Source: CAIKZZ01 sp035524595 (GTDB taxonomy: Bacteria; Pseudomonadota; Gammaproteobacteria; Steroidobacterales; Steroidobacteraceae). From it: 64,000 bases of DNA. Both the position numbers and the translations under genes were made by a program. The stretch lies in contig DATKOP010000044.1 in NCBI GenBank assembly GCA_035524595.1, positions 27,582 through 91,581 of the forward strand, written 5' to 3'. The notes below the pieces were generated by a model that searched no databases, was not told the origin of the DNA, and saw only the letters and a program-made list of their open reading frames with translations. Of this stretch, positions 47,169 through 59,093 are shown one piece after another (the stretch's first letter is position 1; each line of letters starts with the position of its first letter).

Positions 47169-47216
47169 TGTGCGGTGCAAAAGATCCCTCTGGCGTGGAC
47201 CCGGTGAGGGGGTGTC

Positions 47217-48833
<1,617 letters not shown>

Positions 48834-48851
48834 CCGCACCGGGAGCACGAC

Positions 48852-50138
<1,287 letters not shown>

Positions 50139-50175
50139 CGGGACTTGCGGGGGGCGGGCGCGCGCCGGAACATGC

Positions 50176-52068
50176 GTGCCGATGCCCCCCACCACCCCCG
50201 CCGCCGGCCCGGCCGGCCCCGCGCTCGAGATGGCCGCGGGGCCCGACCCCGCGCAGCCCTTCGACCCGAAGGCCTTCGTCGCCTCGCTGCCGTCGCGTCC
50301 CGGCGTCTACCGGATGCTGGACGCGGGCGGCCAGATCCTCTACGTCGGCAAGGCCGGCAATCTGCGCGCGCGCGTCGGCAGCTACTTTCGCGCCGACCTC
50401 GTCCAGCCGAAGGTGCTGGCGATGGTGCAGCAGATCGCGGCCATCGAGGTCACGGTCACGAACTCGGACACCGAGGCGCTGCTGCTCGAGTTCAACCTGA
50501 TCAAGAAGCACCGGCCGCGCTACAACATCCTGCTCAGGGACGACAAGAGCTTCCCGTACCTCTACCTGACCACCGAGCAGCAGTTCCCGCGGCTCAGCTT
50601 CTACCGCGGTCCGCGCAACCGGCCGGGCCGCTACTTCGGCCCGTACCCGAGCACGGTCGCGGTGCGCGAGACGCTCTTGCAGCTGCAGAAGCTGTTCCGG
50701 CTGAGGCAATGCGAGGACAGCTACTTCGCGAACCGCACCCGGCCCTGCCTGCAGTACCAGATCGCGCGCTGCTCGGGACCGTGCGTCGGGCTCGTGACCG
50801 CCGCCGACTACGCCGCCGACGTCGCCGCCGCGAGCCGGGTGCTCGAGGGCCGCAACGACGAGGTCGCGGTCGAGCTCGCCGCGCGCATGGAGGCCGAGGC
50901 GGCGGCGCTGCGCTTCGAGAAGGCGGCGGCGCTCAGGGACCAGCTCGCGGCGCTCAAGAGCGTGCAGGCGCGGCAGATCGTCTCGGCCGCCGCCGACGTC
51001 GACTGCGACGTGGTCGCCGCGGCCAGCGGGCCGGGGCTCTACTGCATCGGCCTCATGTTCATCCGCGCCGGCGTCAACCTCGGCACCACGACCTATTTCG
51101 CCAAGGCGCCCTTTGGCGAGCCGGAGGAGGTGGAGGCCGCGTTCCTCGCGCAGCACTACCTCGCGCACGAGGCGCCGGCCGAGATCGTCGTCGGCAGCGC
51201 GCTCGCCGACCGCGAGCCGCTCGAGGCGGCGCTCGGCGCGCGCGCCGCGCACCGCGTGCAGATCCACCGCGCCGAGCGCGGCCTCAAGGCGCGCTGGGTG
51301 GAGATGACGCGCGAGAACGCGGTGCAGGCGCTCAAGATGCGGCTCGCGACCGAGGCCGGCATCGAGTCGCAGTTCGAGGAGCTCGGCGCCGCGCTCGGGC
51401 TCGCGGCGCCGCCGGCGCGGCTCGAGTGCTTCGACATCAGCCACACGCGCGGCGAGGCGACGGTCGCCTCGTGCGTCGTGTTCGGCCGCGAGGGCGCGCA
51501 GAAGGCCGACTACCGGCGCTTCAACCTCGCCGGGCTGACGCCCGGCGACGACTACGGCGCGATGCACCAGGCGCTGTCCAGGCGCTACCGCCGCCTGCAG
51601 GCGGGCGAGGGCAAGCTGCCGGACGTGCTGTTCATCGACGGCGGCCCCGGCCAGCTCGCCGAGGCCGCGCGCGTGCTCGCCGAACTCGAGGTGTCGCTGC
51701 CGGCGGTGGTCGGCGTCAGCAAGGGGCCGGATCGTCGCGCCGGCCAGGAGCGGCTGTTCTTGTTGGGGTCGGAGACGCCCCTTATACTGCCGCCCGACTC
51801 GCGCGCGCTGCATCTGATCCAGCGGATCCGCGACGAGGCCCACCGCTTCGCGATCGCCGGCCACCGCGCCCGGCGCGCAAAGGCGCGCCAGGCCTCGGTG
51901 CTCGAGGAGGTCCCGGGCCTCGGTCCCGCGCGCCGCCGCGAGCTCCTGAAGCGCTTCGGCGGTCTGCAGGGCGTGCTCGGCGCGGGCATCGAGGACCTCG
52001 CGCGCGTGCACGGCATCGGGCGACGGCTCGCGCAAGCGATTTACGAAAGGCTGCACCCGGACGCCTGA
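50176..52068 (+). CDS. uvrC: UvrABC system protein C
   Basis: This nucleotide excision repair endonuclease cuts on both sides of a lesion. The 630-residue protein has a GIY-YIG domain (PGVYRMLDAGGQILYVGKAGNL), a UVR/UvrB-binding segment (ALRFEKAAALRDQL), an RNase H-like endonuclease domain (ECFDISHTRGE, FIDGGPGQL, HRFAI) and tandem helix-hairpin-helix motifs (EVPGLGPARRRELL, ARVHGIGRRLAQAI). The start is GTG 50176 or ATG 50182. Neither has a clear ribosome site. pgsA follows after 3 bp, as in E. coli. Confidence 0.96.
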   Translation: MPMPPTTPAAGPAGPALEMAAGPDPAQPFDPKAFVASLPSRPGVYRMLDAGGQILYVGKAGNLRARVGSYFRADLVQPKVLAMVQQIAAIEVTVTNSDTEALLLEFNLIKKHRPRYNILLRDDKSFPYLYLTTEQQFPRLSFYRGPRNRPGRYFGPYPSTVAVRETLLQLQKLFRLRQCEDSYFANRTRPCLQYQIARCSGPCVGLVTAADYAADVAAASRVLEGRNDEVAVELAARMEAEAAALRFEKAAALRDQLAALKSVQARQIVSAAADVDCDVVAAASGPGLYCIGLMFIRAGVNLGTTTYFAKAPFGEPEEVEAAFLAQHYLAHEAPAEIVVGSALADREPLEAALGARAAHRVQIHRAERGLKARWVEMTRENAVQALKMRLATEAGIESQFEELGAALGLAAPPARLECFDISHTRGEATVASCVVFGREGAQKADYRRFNLAGLTPGDDYGAMHQALSRRYRRLQAGEGKLPDVLFIDGGPGQLAEAARVLAELEVSLPAVVGVSKGPDRRAGQERLFLLGSETPLILPPDSRALHLIQRIRDEAHRFAIAGHRARRAKARQASVLEEVPGLGPARRRELLKRFGGLQGVLGAGIEDLARVHGIGRRLAQAIYERLHPDA

Positions 52069-52071
52069 CGC

Positions 52072-52659
52072 GTGACGAATCCCTACACGGTCGCGAACCT
52101 GCTGACGGCGCTTAGGATCGCGCTGATCCCGGCGATCATCGGGCTCTTCTACCTGCCGTACGGCTGGGGCGACGTCGTCGCGGGCGTCCTGTTCGCGGTC
52201 GCCGGCATCACCGACACGCTCGACGGCTGGGCGGCGCGGCGCCTCGGCCAGGTCTCGCACCTCGGCACCTTCCTGGACCCGGTGGCCGACAAGCTGATCG
52301 TCGCGACCGCGCTCGTGCTGATCGTGAGCCGCAACCCCGTCTGGTACGTGACGCTGACGGCGGCGGTGATCATCGGCCGCGAGATCGCGATCTCGGCGCT
52401 GCGCGAGTGGATGGCCGGGATCGGCCTCAGGCACAAGGTCGCGGTGTCGGCGCTCGGCAAGTTCAAGACGATCGCGCAGATCGTGGGACTGTCGATGATG
52501 CTGTTCTACGAGAACCTGTTCGGCATCCCGATCTACCGCATCGGGCTCGCGCTCACCGTGCTCGCGGCGGTGCTGACGCTGTGGTCGATGTCGATCTACC
52601 TCAGGGCCGCGTGGCCCGAGCTCAAGTCGCGGGGCCATCCGGACGGCCCGCATCCTTGA
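52072..52659 (+). CDS. pgsA: CDP-diacylglycerol-glycerol-3-phosphate 3-phosphatidyltransferase
   Basis: An inner-membrane enzyme of phosphatidylglycerol synthesis, 195 residues with about five helices. The CDP-alcohol phosphatidyltransferase signature D-x2-DG-x2-AR-x8-G-x3-D-x3-D is complete, with D48, D51, G52, G65, D69 and D73. GTG 52072 lies 3 bp after uvrC. Its TGA stop is part of the TTGACA box for the tRNA genes that follow. Confidence 0.95.
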   Translation: MTNPYTVANLLTALRIALIPAIIGLFYLPYGWGDVVAGVLFAVAGITDTLDGWAARRLGQVSHLGTFLDPVADKLIVATALVLIVSRNPVWYVTLTAAVIIGREIAISALREWMAGIGLRHKVAVSALGKFKTIAQIVGLSMMLFYENLFGIPIYRIGLALTVLAAVLTLWSMSIYLRAAWPELKSRGHPDGPHP

Positions 52660-52683
52660 CAGGCACCGCCCAGCCTATAAACT
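52656..52683 (+). promoter_or_regulatory. Promoter of the tRNA-Gly/tRNA-Cys genes
   Basis: A consensus TTGACA (52656-52661) overlaps the pgsA stop codon and is followed, after 16 bp, by TAAACT (52678-52683). Transcription would begin a few bases before the tRNA-Gly 5' end. A TATAAA two bases to the left offers a shorter spacer. Confidence 0.6.
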
Positions 52684-52699
52684 TCAGGGTTCGCCGCGG

Positions 52700-52775
52700 G
52701 CGGGAATAGCTCAGTTGGTAGAGCGCAACCTTGCCAAGGTTGAGGTCGCGAGTTCGAGCCTCGTTTCCCGCTCCA
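52700..52775 (+). tRNA. tRNA-Gly (GCC)
   Basis: A 76-nt tRNA with encoded CCA. The acceptor stem GCGGGAA pairs with TTCCCGC. The D-arm is TAGCTCAGTTGGTAGAGC. The anticodon loop TTGCCAA gives GCC at 52733-52735. The T-arm contains GTTCGAG. It corresponds to glyW downstream of pgsA in E. coli. Confidence 0.97.
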
Positions 52776-52793
52776 ATCTTCAGACTCCCGGCC

Positions 52794-52867
52794 GGCGTCG
52801 TGGCGGAGTGGTCACGCAGCGGACTGCAAATCCGTGTACGCCGGTTCGATTCCGGCCGACGCCTCCA
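52794..52867 (+). tRNA. tRNA-Cys (GCA)
   Basis: A 74-nt tRNA with encoded CCA. The acceptor stem GGCGTCG pairs with CGACGCC. The anticodon loop CTGCAAA gives GCA at 52826-52828. The T-arm is GCCGGTTCGATTCCGGC. It lies 18 bp after tRNA-Gly and is the equivalent of cysT. Confidence 0.97.
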
Positions 52868-52888
52868 ATAAAAACAACGGGTTAGGGT

Positions 52889-53500
52889 CTATTCCGGCGA
52901 CTTTCGATGAGCCTTGGGCTCGTCCTGCGCCGCGCTCGCGAACAGCGCGCCGAGCGCCGCGGCGCGCAGCAAGACGTCGGCCGCCTCGCTCGCGCCGTCG
53001 ATCGCGCCGTAGAGGAGCTCGAAGCGCCGCTGCGCGACGCCGCAGTACTCGAGCACGCCGACCTCGAGCTGCGTGCGCATGGCCTCGTCGTAGCCGCGCT
53101 TGCGGTACGCGGCCTCGCCGCTGCCGGCGATGCCGATCATCCAGACGCACCGGTGCGGATAGTCACGGCCGCCGTAGGCCCAGCCGTGGTTCCAGACCCG
53201 GTCGATCCAGCCCTTCAGGACGGCCGGCATCGACCACCACCAGACCGGGAACACGATGAGCGTCGCGTCGTTGCGCTCGATGCGCGCCATCTCGGCGCGC
53301 ACCGCGGGCGAGTAGACCTTGGCCGGGTCGGCCCAGTCCGGCTCATCCGGCGGGCGCAGCACCGGATCGAAACCTTCGCCCACGAGATCGGCCCATTCCA
53401 CCTCGGCGCCGGCGCGCTCGATCTCGCGCGCGCACGCCGCCGCCGCGGCGAAGGTCAGCGACGAGCGGCGCGGGTGCGCGACGACCAGCAGCGCCCTCAC
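52889..53500 (-). CDS. NAD(P)H-dependent flavodoxin-fold oxidoreductase
   Basis: A 203-residue cytosolic quinone/nitro-reductase-like enzyme of the NQO1/KefF/MdaB fold. The FMN loop at the N-terminus reads LLVVAHPRRSSLT, and the second flavin loop is FPVWWWSMPAVLKGWIDRVW. The start is GTG 53500, the first codon of the Rossmann strand. It follows the TonB receptor by 54 bp on the same strand, so it may be the last gene of the catabolic operon and could recycle a flavin or quinone. This link is inferred. Confidence 0.86.
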   Translation of the reverse strand: MRALLVVAHPRRSSLTFAAAAACAREIERAGAEVEWADLVGEGFDPVLRPPDEPDWADPAKVYSPAVRAEMARIERNDATLIVFPVWWWSMPAVLKGWIDRVWNHGWAYGGRDYPHRCVWMIGIAGSGEAAYRKRGYDEAMRTQLEVGVLEYCGVAQRRFELLYGAIDGASEAADVLLRAAALGALFASAAQDEPKAHRKSPE

Positions 53501-53554
53501 GCCGGCGCCGCCCGCTGGCCGCGCCCCGCCGCGGCGCACGCCGCCGGCGCCCCC

Positions 53555-55933
53555 TCAGTAGCGCAGCGTGACTTCAAGGCCGTAGGTCCGCGGCTCGCCG
53601 ACCAGCGCGTAGTCGAAGCCGAGCCCGCCGTCCTGGATGTTGCGCTGGGCGAGCCCGTAGGACAGGTAGTGGCGGTCGGTCAGGTTCTTGCACCAGATCG
53701 CGAACGACAGCCGGTTGTCGTGGCTGGCGAGCAGCGAGGCGCGCGCGTTGAACACCGAATAGGCCGGCTGCGCGATGCGCTCGGTGTTGAGCGCGTCGAA
53801 GTACTGCTTGCCGTAGTAGTTGCCGTCGGCCGCGAGGTGCAGGTCGCCGATGTCGAAGCGCGCGACGCGCCAGTCGACCGCCAGCGCGCCGCTCGCTTCC
53901 GGCGCCATGATCAGCTGGTTGCCGTTGCGCGAGGCGAAGTGCAGGTACAGCTCCTCGTACTTGCTGTTGAGGAGCCCGAGGCTCGCGCGCAGGTCCAGCG
54001 CCGGGGTCGGCCTGGCGTGCAGCTCGAGCTCGCCGCCCACGATCTGCGACTTCGGCGCGTTCGAGGTCACGAAGCCGGTGCCGGCGCAGCCGGTCGGGGT
54101 CGGGAACGCGCAGTAGGTGTCGAGGAACTGCTGGTCGCGGTAGTCGTAGTAGAACACCGCGCCGTTGAGCTCGAGGCGCTTGCCGAGCAGCGAGCTCTTG
54201 ACGCCGAGCTCGTAGGCGTCGAGCTTCTCGGGGTTGGCGAAGGTGAGCTCCGCGGGACCGTTGAAGGCCTGGCCGTTGAAGGCCGCGCCGCGGTAGCCCT
54301 GGCTGAAGCTCAGGTAGCCGAGCACGTCGTCGCTGATCTTCCAGTCGACGCCGACCTTGACGCTGACGTTGCTGTCGCTGTGGGTCAGCTCGGGATTGAC
54401 GCCGCCCTGCGGATCGAGACTCGTCTGGTAGGTCAGGTACGAGATCGGCTCGAAGTACGGGATCGTCTGCGTCCAGAGCGTCGGATACGAGTCCGGCCCG
54501 AGCACGGTCGGCTGGTTGGTCATGCCGCCCTCGAGCGCGTAGAAGTTCTGGATCGAGATGTCGTCGTGCGTGTAGCGCAGGCCGGCGCGCAGCGTCACGG
54601 TCGGCGCGACGTTGAAGGTCGCGTTCAGGAACAGCGCCTTGCTGGTGCGGATCTGGTCGAAGTTGTTGTACTCGTCGTAGCCCCACAGCTGCTGGCCGTC
54701 GGGCGTCACGAAGTAGCCCTGCACCGTCGAGTCGAAGAAGTGGAACTGCTCGACGTAGTGGGTGTTGTCGCGCCCGTAGAAGGCGCCGGCGAGCCAGCCG
54801 AAGCGGCCGGTGTCGTGCGAGGCGATGCGCAGCTCCTGCGAGAACGAGTTGATGCTCGAGGAGTACAGGTTCGGGTCGTCGATGTGGATCGCGGCGCCCG
54901 CGTCGGTCGTCGACAGCGCGCCGTCGTCGCTGCGCTCCCACCACACGCCGTAGTCGAAGCCGGTGACCGCGGTCAGCGTGTAGTACTGGCTGATCTGCCA
55001 GTCGATCTTCAGCGAGGCGCTGTCGTTGTCGAGCTTCTTGTGGATCGCGTACTTGGCGCCGCTGTTGTACCAGCCGTAGTCGCCGGCGGTGCCGACGTAG
55101 GTCGGCGAGGTCGGGTCGTTGTCGACGTTGATCGCGTGTGCGCCGTAGGGCGTGCCGCCGGAGCGCGTCACCGCGACCTTGAGCAGCGCCGACAGCGTCG
55201 CGGTCGGCTTGTAGAGCAGCGACAGGCGCCCGCCGGCGGCGTCGACGCTGTTGAGCGGCTCGACTCCCGGCACCACGCTGCGCACCCAGCCGTCGCGCTG
55301 GTCGTAGAGCACGGCGAGGCGCCAGCCGAGCACCTCGTCGACGATCGGCCCGCCGATCGCGCCGTCGACCATGCGCGAGTTGTAGTTGCCGAGGCCGGCG
55401 GTCAGGTAGCCGTCGTACTGCGTCAGGTTCGGGCTGCGCGAGTAGAAGTTGATCGCGCCGCCGGTCGCGTTCTTGCCGTACAGCGTGCCCTGCGGGCCGC
55501 GCAGCACCTCCACCCGGTCGAGGTCGTAGGTCTGCAGCGCCTGCACCGCGCCAACCGGCTTGTAGACGTCGTCGACGTACATCGCGATCGGGCTGCTCTG
55601 GTTCTGGCTCCAGTCGTTGGTGGTGACGCCGCGCAGCGAGAAGGTGGGCTGCGCCTCCTGGCCGTACGGCAGGCTCAGCGTCAGGTTCGGCACCGACTGG
55701 ACGATGTCCGCGGCCTGGCGCACGCCGCGTGCCTCGAGGTCGGCGCCGGTCAGCGCCGTGATCGCGATCGGCACGTCCTGCAGCCGCTCGGTCTTGCGCT
55801 GGGCGGTGACGATCACCTCTTCGAGCGCGTCCGAGGCGGCGGCCTGCGCGAGCGCCGCGGTCGGCAGCAGCGCGCCGCCGACGAGGGCGATGCAGAGGGC
55901 GGTACGCGGGGACGCGAGGGCTCTGGCGTTCAT
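53555..55933 (-). CDS. TonB-dependent outer-membrane receptor
   Basis: A 792-residue ligand-gated outer-membrane channel. A signal peptide (ending ALAQA) precedes a TonB-box-like segment (EEVIVTAQRKTERLQDVPIA), the plug domain (ADIVQSVPNLTLS, VEVLRGPQGTLYGKNATGGA) and a 22-strand barrel ending GLEVTLRY. This VTAQRK/NATGGAIN form is the one common in Sphingomonadales and Steroidobacter-like bacteria that import sugars, lignin fragments and other small organics. ATG 55933 has GGAG 8 nt upstream. It follows the dimethylglycine-dehydrogenase-like gene by 88 bp and has no Fur-like box, which argues against a siderophore receptor. Confidence 0.94.
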   Translation of the reverse strand: MNARALASPRTALCIALVGGALLPTAALAQAAASDALEEVIVTAQRKTERLQDVPIAITALTGADLEARGVRQAADIVQSVPNLTLSLPYGQEAQPTFSLRGVTTNDWSQNQSSPIAMYVDDVYKPVGAVQALQTYDLDRVEVLRGPQGTLYGKNATGGAINFYSRSPNLTQYDGYLTAGLGNYNSRMVDGAIGGPIVDEVLGWRLAVLYDQRDGWVRSVVPGVEPLNSVDAAGGRLSLLYKPTATLSALLKVAVTRSGGTPYGAHAINVDNDPTSPTYVGTAGDYGWYNSGAKYAIHKKLDNDSASLKIDWQISQYYTLTAVTGFDYGVWWERSDDGALSTTDAGAAIHIDDPNLYSSSINSFSQELRIASHDTGRFGWLAGAFYGRDNTHYVEQFHFFDSTVQGYFVTPDGQQLWGYDEYNNFDQIRTSKALFLNATFNVAPTVTLRAGLRYTHDDISIQNFYALEGGMTNQPTVLGPDSYPTLWTQTIPYFEPISYLTYQTSLDPQGGVNPELTHSDSNVSVKVGVDWKISDDVLGYLSFSQGYRGAAFNGQAFNGPAELTFANPEKLDAYELGVKSSLLGKRLELNGAVFYYDYRDQQFLDTYCAFPTPTGCAGTGFVTSNAPKSQIVGGELELHARPTPALDLRASLGLLNSKYEELYLHFASRNGNQLIMAPEASGALAVDWRVARFDIGDLHLAADGNYYGKQYFDALNTERIAQPAYSVFNARASLLASHDNRLSFAIWCKNLTDRHYLSYGLAQRNIQDGGLGFDYALVGEPRTYGLEVTLRY

Positions 55934-56021
55934 TCTAGTTCTCCGGGCGGCGGGCAGGGGTCGCCGGACGGCGCGCGCGCGCCGCTCCGGACTGGCAGTG
56001 AAGGGTGGGGCGCGCACGGGC

Positions 56022-58490
56022 TCAGCCGCGCACCCGGGCGCTCTTCGGGTCGTAGAGCGGCGCGAGCGACGCCCGCGCCCGGACCCGGCGCGCGGCGAGC
56101 TCGATCTCGAAGCGGCCGCCGCTGACGAACTCCGGCGTCACGCCGCGGGCGTCGCCGACGTAGCCGAGCGCGACCGCGGCGCCGAGCGTGTGGCCGTACA
56201 TGCCCGAGGTGACGTAGCCGACGCGCTCGCCGTCGCGGTAGATCGGCTCGTTGTGGTAGACGAGCGGCTCCGGGTCCTCGAGCAGGAACTGCACCAGCCG
56301 CCGCCGCGGCGGGCCCGCCTCGCGCGCGGCGATGAGCGCCTCGCGGCCGACGAAGCCGCCGGTCTTGCCCCACGCGCAGGTGAATGCGAGGCCTGCCTCG
56401 AGCGGCGTGTCGTCGGGGCCGACGTCGTGCGACCAGTCGCGGTAGGCCTTCTCGATCCTGAGCGAGTTGAGCGTGTGGTAGCCGCAGTGCTTGAGCCCGT
56501 GCGCCGCGCCGGCGGCGAGCAGCGCGTCGTACACCGGCAGCGCGAACGGCGTCGGGATGTAGAGCTCCCAGCCGAGCTCGCCGACGTAGGTGAGGCGCAG
56601 CGCGAGTGCCGTCTGGTAGCCGATGCGGATCTCGCGGCAGGTCGCGAACGGGAACGCCGCGTTGCCGAAGTCGTCCGGCGACAGCGACGCGAGCAGCGCC
56701 CGCGAGGCCGGGCCCTGGACGTTGAGCATCGCGTAGGCGCCGCTGACGTCGGTGACGACGCAGCACGCCTCCGCCGGCGTCTGGTCGCGGATCCACGCCT
56801 CGACGTGCGTCTGCGTGAAGGCCGCCGTCAGCACCAGGAAGCGCTCGGCGCCGAGGCGGGTGACGGTCAGGTCCGCCTCGATGCCGCCGCGCGGGTTGAG
56901 GAACTGGGTGTAGACGCACCTGCCGACCGGCACGTCGACGTCGGCGGTCGCCACCCGGTTCAGCACCGTGACCGCGTCCCGGCCCTGCACCAGCAGCTTG
57001 CTGAACGAGGACTGCTCGAAGAGGCCCACCCGCTCGCGGACCGCGCGGTGCTCCTCGGCGTTGTTCGCGAACCAGTTCTGCCGTCCCCAGCCGTACTCGT
57101 AGGCGGCCAGCTGGCCGGGCCTCGCGTACCAGTTCGGCCGCTCCCAGCCCGCCGACTCGCCGAAGCAGGCGCCGGCCGCGGCGAGGCGGTCGTGCAGGAT
57201 GCTCTTCTTCACGCCGCGCGCCGTCTGCCACTGCCGGAACGGCCAGTGATCCTGGTAGCCGATGCCGAGCGTCTCGACGGTGCGGTCGAGCAGGAAGCGG
57301 TCGTTGTCCTGCCACGGGTGCGCGCGGCGCAGGTTCACCGACCAGACGTCCATCGGCGGGTGGCCGTCGACGATCCACTGCGCCATGACGCGGCCGACGC
57401 CGCCGCCGGAGAGGATGCCGAGCGAGTTGAAGCCCGCGGCGACGAAGAAGTTGCGCAGGTTCGGCGCCTCGCCCATCAGGTAGTTGTGGTCGGGCGTGAA
57501 CGACTCCGGCCCGCAGAACAGCAGCTTGATGCCGGTCTCGAGCAGGCACGGCACGCGTCGCATGGCGCGCTCGATGTGCGGGTACATCCGGTCCCAGTCC
57601 GGCGGGATGTCGCCGAAGCTGAAGTCCGCGGGAATGCCGTCCTGGCCCCACGGCCGCGCCTCGCGCTCGAAGAGGCCCAGCATCAGCTTGCCGGCTTCCT
57701 CGCGGATGTAGGCGCAGCGGCCCGGGTCGCGCAGGATCGGCAGCTTCGGGTGCACGCCCGCGACCGGCTCCGAGATCAGGTAGTAGTGCTCGGCGGCCTG
57801 CAGCGGCACGTTGACGCCGGCCATGCGGCCGACCGCGCGCGCCCACATGCCGGCGCAGTTGACGACCACCTCCGCCTCGATCTCGCCGCCCGCCGTGCAG
57901 ACGCCGGCGACGCGGCCGTGGGCGCTCCTGATCCCGGTCACCGGCGTGTTCTCGAAGATCCGCACGCCGCCCTGGCGCGCACCCCTGGCAAGCGCCTGCG
58001 TGACGTCGGTCGGGTTGACGCGCGCGTCGTTCGGGAAGTAGAAGGCCGCCTCGAGGTCGCTGACGTCGGCCAGCGGCCAGAGCTTCTGCACCTCGGCGGC
58101 GCTGATCTCGTGCGCCTCGACGCCGAAGCCCGTCGCCATGTGGAAGCCGCGGCGCATCTCCTCGGCCTTGTCGGCCGTCATCGCCAGCTGGATCGAGCCG
58201 CAGTCGATGAGCCCGGTGGCCTGGCCGGTCTCGCGCTCGAGCGTGCGGTACAGGTCCTGCGTGTACTTCGCGAGCCGGGTCTGGGTCTCGGTGTCGCGCA
58301 GCGTCGTCAGCAGGCCCGCGGCGTGCCAGGTCGTGCCGCTCGTGAGCTGCTTGCGCTCGAGCAGCACCACGTCCCGCCAGCCGAGCTTGGCGAGGTGGTA
58401 GGCGATCGAGCAGCCGATGACGCCGCCGCCGATGATCACGACCCGGGCGCGGGCCGGGAGTGCAGGGCTGGTGGCGGTCGCGTCGCTCAC
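56022..58490 (-). CDS. Dimethylglycine/sarcosine dehydrogenase-like flavoprotein with GcvT domain
   Basis: An 822-residue amine oxidase. The N-terminal half is a DAO-type FAD domain (IIGGGVIGCSIAYHL at 19-33). H56 in TSGTTWHAAGL matches the His that carries covalent FAD in dimethylglycine and sarcosine dehydrogenases. The C-terminal half is a GcvT-like folate domain (LFEQSSFSKLLVQG, GELGWELYIP, RIEKAYRDWSHDV). Such enzymes strip N-methyl groups and pass the one-carbon unit to tetrahydrofolate. GTG 58490 overlaps the stop of the dirigent-like gene (GTGA). The exact substrate is not fixed by the sequence. Confidence 0.9.
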   Translation of the reverse strand: MSDATATSPALPARARVVIIGGGVIGCSIAYHLAKLGWRDVVLLERKQLTSGTTWHAAGLLTTLRDTETQTRLAKYTQDLYRTLERETGQATGLIDCGSIQLAMTADKAEEMRRGFHMATGFGVEAHEISAAEVQKLWPLADVSDLEAAFYFPNDARVNPTDVTQALARGARQGGVRIFENTPVTGIRSAHGRVAGVCTAGGEIEAEVVVNCAGMWARAVGRMAGVNVPLQAAEHYYLISEPVAGVHPKLPILRDPGRCAYIREEAGKLMLGLFEREARPWGQDGIPADFSFGDIPPDWDRMYPHIERAMRRVPCLLETGIKLLFCGPESFTPDHNYLMGEAPNLRNFFVAAGFNSLGILSGGGVGRVMAQWIVDGHPPMDVWSVNLRRAHPWQDNDRFLLDRTVETLGIGYQDHWPFRQWQTARGVKKSILHDRLAAAGACFGESAGWERPNWYARPGQLAAYEYGWGRQNWFANNAEEHRAVRERVGLFEQSSFSKLLVQGRDAVTVLNRVATADVDVPVGRCVYTQFLNPRGGIEADLTVTRLGAERFLVLTAAFTQTHVEAWIRDQTPAEACCVVTDVSGAYAMLNVQGPASRALLASLSPDDFGNAAFPFATCREIRIGYQTALALRLTYVGELGWELYIPTPFALPVYDALLAAGAAHGLKHCGYHTLNSLRIEKAYRDWSHDVGPDDTPLEAGLAFTCAWGKTGGFVGREALIAAREAGPPRRRLVQFLLEDPEPLVYHNEPIYRDGERVGYVTSGMYGHTLGAAVALGYVGDARGVTPEFVSGGRFEIELAARRVRARASLAPLYDPKSARVRG

Positions 58491-58921
58491 TTGAGCTCGA
58501 TGGCGAAGTCGTAGGCGGAGTGGGCGGCGTCGCGCGCGTGGACCCTGAGGACGCCGCGCGCGCCGGCGTAGCGGCCGGTGCCGCCGACGATCGCGAAGTC
58601 GGCGTCGCCGCTGTCGGGGTAGGCGCCGGCCACCTGCAGCGCGCCGGCGGCGAGCTCGAGCGTCCACTGGCACTGCCACCACCGGCCGACCTCGACGCGC
58701 ACGCAGTAGCCGCGGCTCATCCCGGCCGCGGCGCGGTTGGCGGCGTCGTAGAGCGCGTTGCTGAACACCAGCAGGTGCCCGATCGCGTCCTCGGCCCGGG
58801 TGACGGCGACCACCTGCTCGTTGCTGGCGCGCTCGACGAGCACGATGCGCTCGGCGGCGCCGCTCGCGGTCGCGAACAGCGTCAGCAGCAGCGGCATCAC
58901 AGCGCAAGCGCGGCGGTTCAT
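58487..58921 (-). CDS. Secreted dirigent/allene-oxide-cyclase-like barrel protein
   Basis: A 144-residue exported protein. Residues 1-22 form a signal peptide (RRACAVMPLLLTLFATASGA). The mature part resembles the eight-stranded dirigent/allene-oxide-cyclase barrel, with the hallmark IVGGTGRYAGARGVLRVHA and a C-terminal AYDFAIEL strand. Two cysteines (GYCVRVE, WQCQW) could form a disulfide. ATG 58921 has AGGGGA about 5 nt upstream. It is the first gene of the operon and is translationally coupled to the DMGDH-like gene. Bacterial members are poorly studied. A ligand-binding role in the periplasm is inference. Confidence 0.78.
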   Translation of the reverse strand: MNRRACAVMPLLLTLFATASGAAERIVLVERASNEQVVAVTRAEDAIGHLLVFSNALYDAANRAAAGMSRGYCVRVEVGRWWQCQWTLELAAGALQVAGAYPDSGDADFAIVGGTGRYAGARGVLRVHARDAAHSAYDFAIELK

Positions 58922-59045
58922 GGTTCCCCTGGCCCCGGCACCCGGCCCGCCGGGCCGGCGGGCATCGGCCACGGTGCGGGCCTCCCTCGCGGCCCCGGGC
59001 TATCCGCCAAGAAGGCTGCGCCGGCGCATCCGGCCGGTCTTTCGT

Positions 59046-59079
59046 GTTCCTGCCGCGGCTATCGGAAACTTGCCGATTT
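59046..59079 (-). promoter_or_regulatory. Bipartite operator copy B, upstream of the dirigent-DMGDH-TonB operon
   Basis: GTTCCTGCCG at 59046-59055 and CTTGCCG at 59069-59075 (plus-strand reading) share bases and spacing exactly with a second copy at 63244-63277. Between the two arms T-TCG--A is also conserved. The CCTGCCG and CTTGCCG arms form a direct repeat of 20 bp period, as expected for an AraC-family activator bound to one face of the helix. The site lies about 125 bp before the operon's start codon and just past the AraC gene. Confidence 0.7.
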
Positions 59080-59093
59080 CGTGCCGCCCGCCG

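Noticed and set aside
55934..56021. Fur-like box upstream of the TonB receptor
   Set aside because: The 88-bp gap is GC-rich with no AT-rich palindrome, so iron control of this receptor is not supported.
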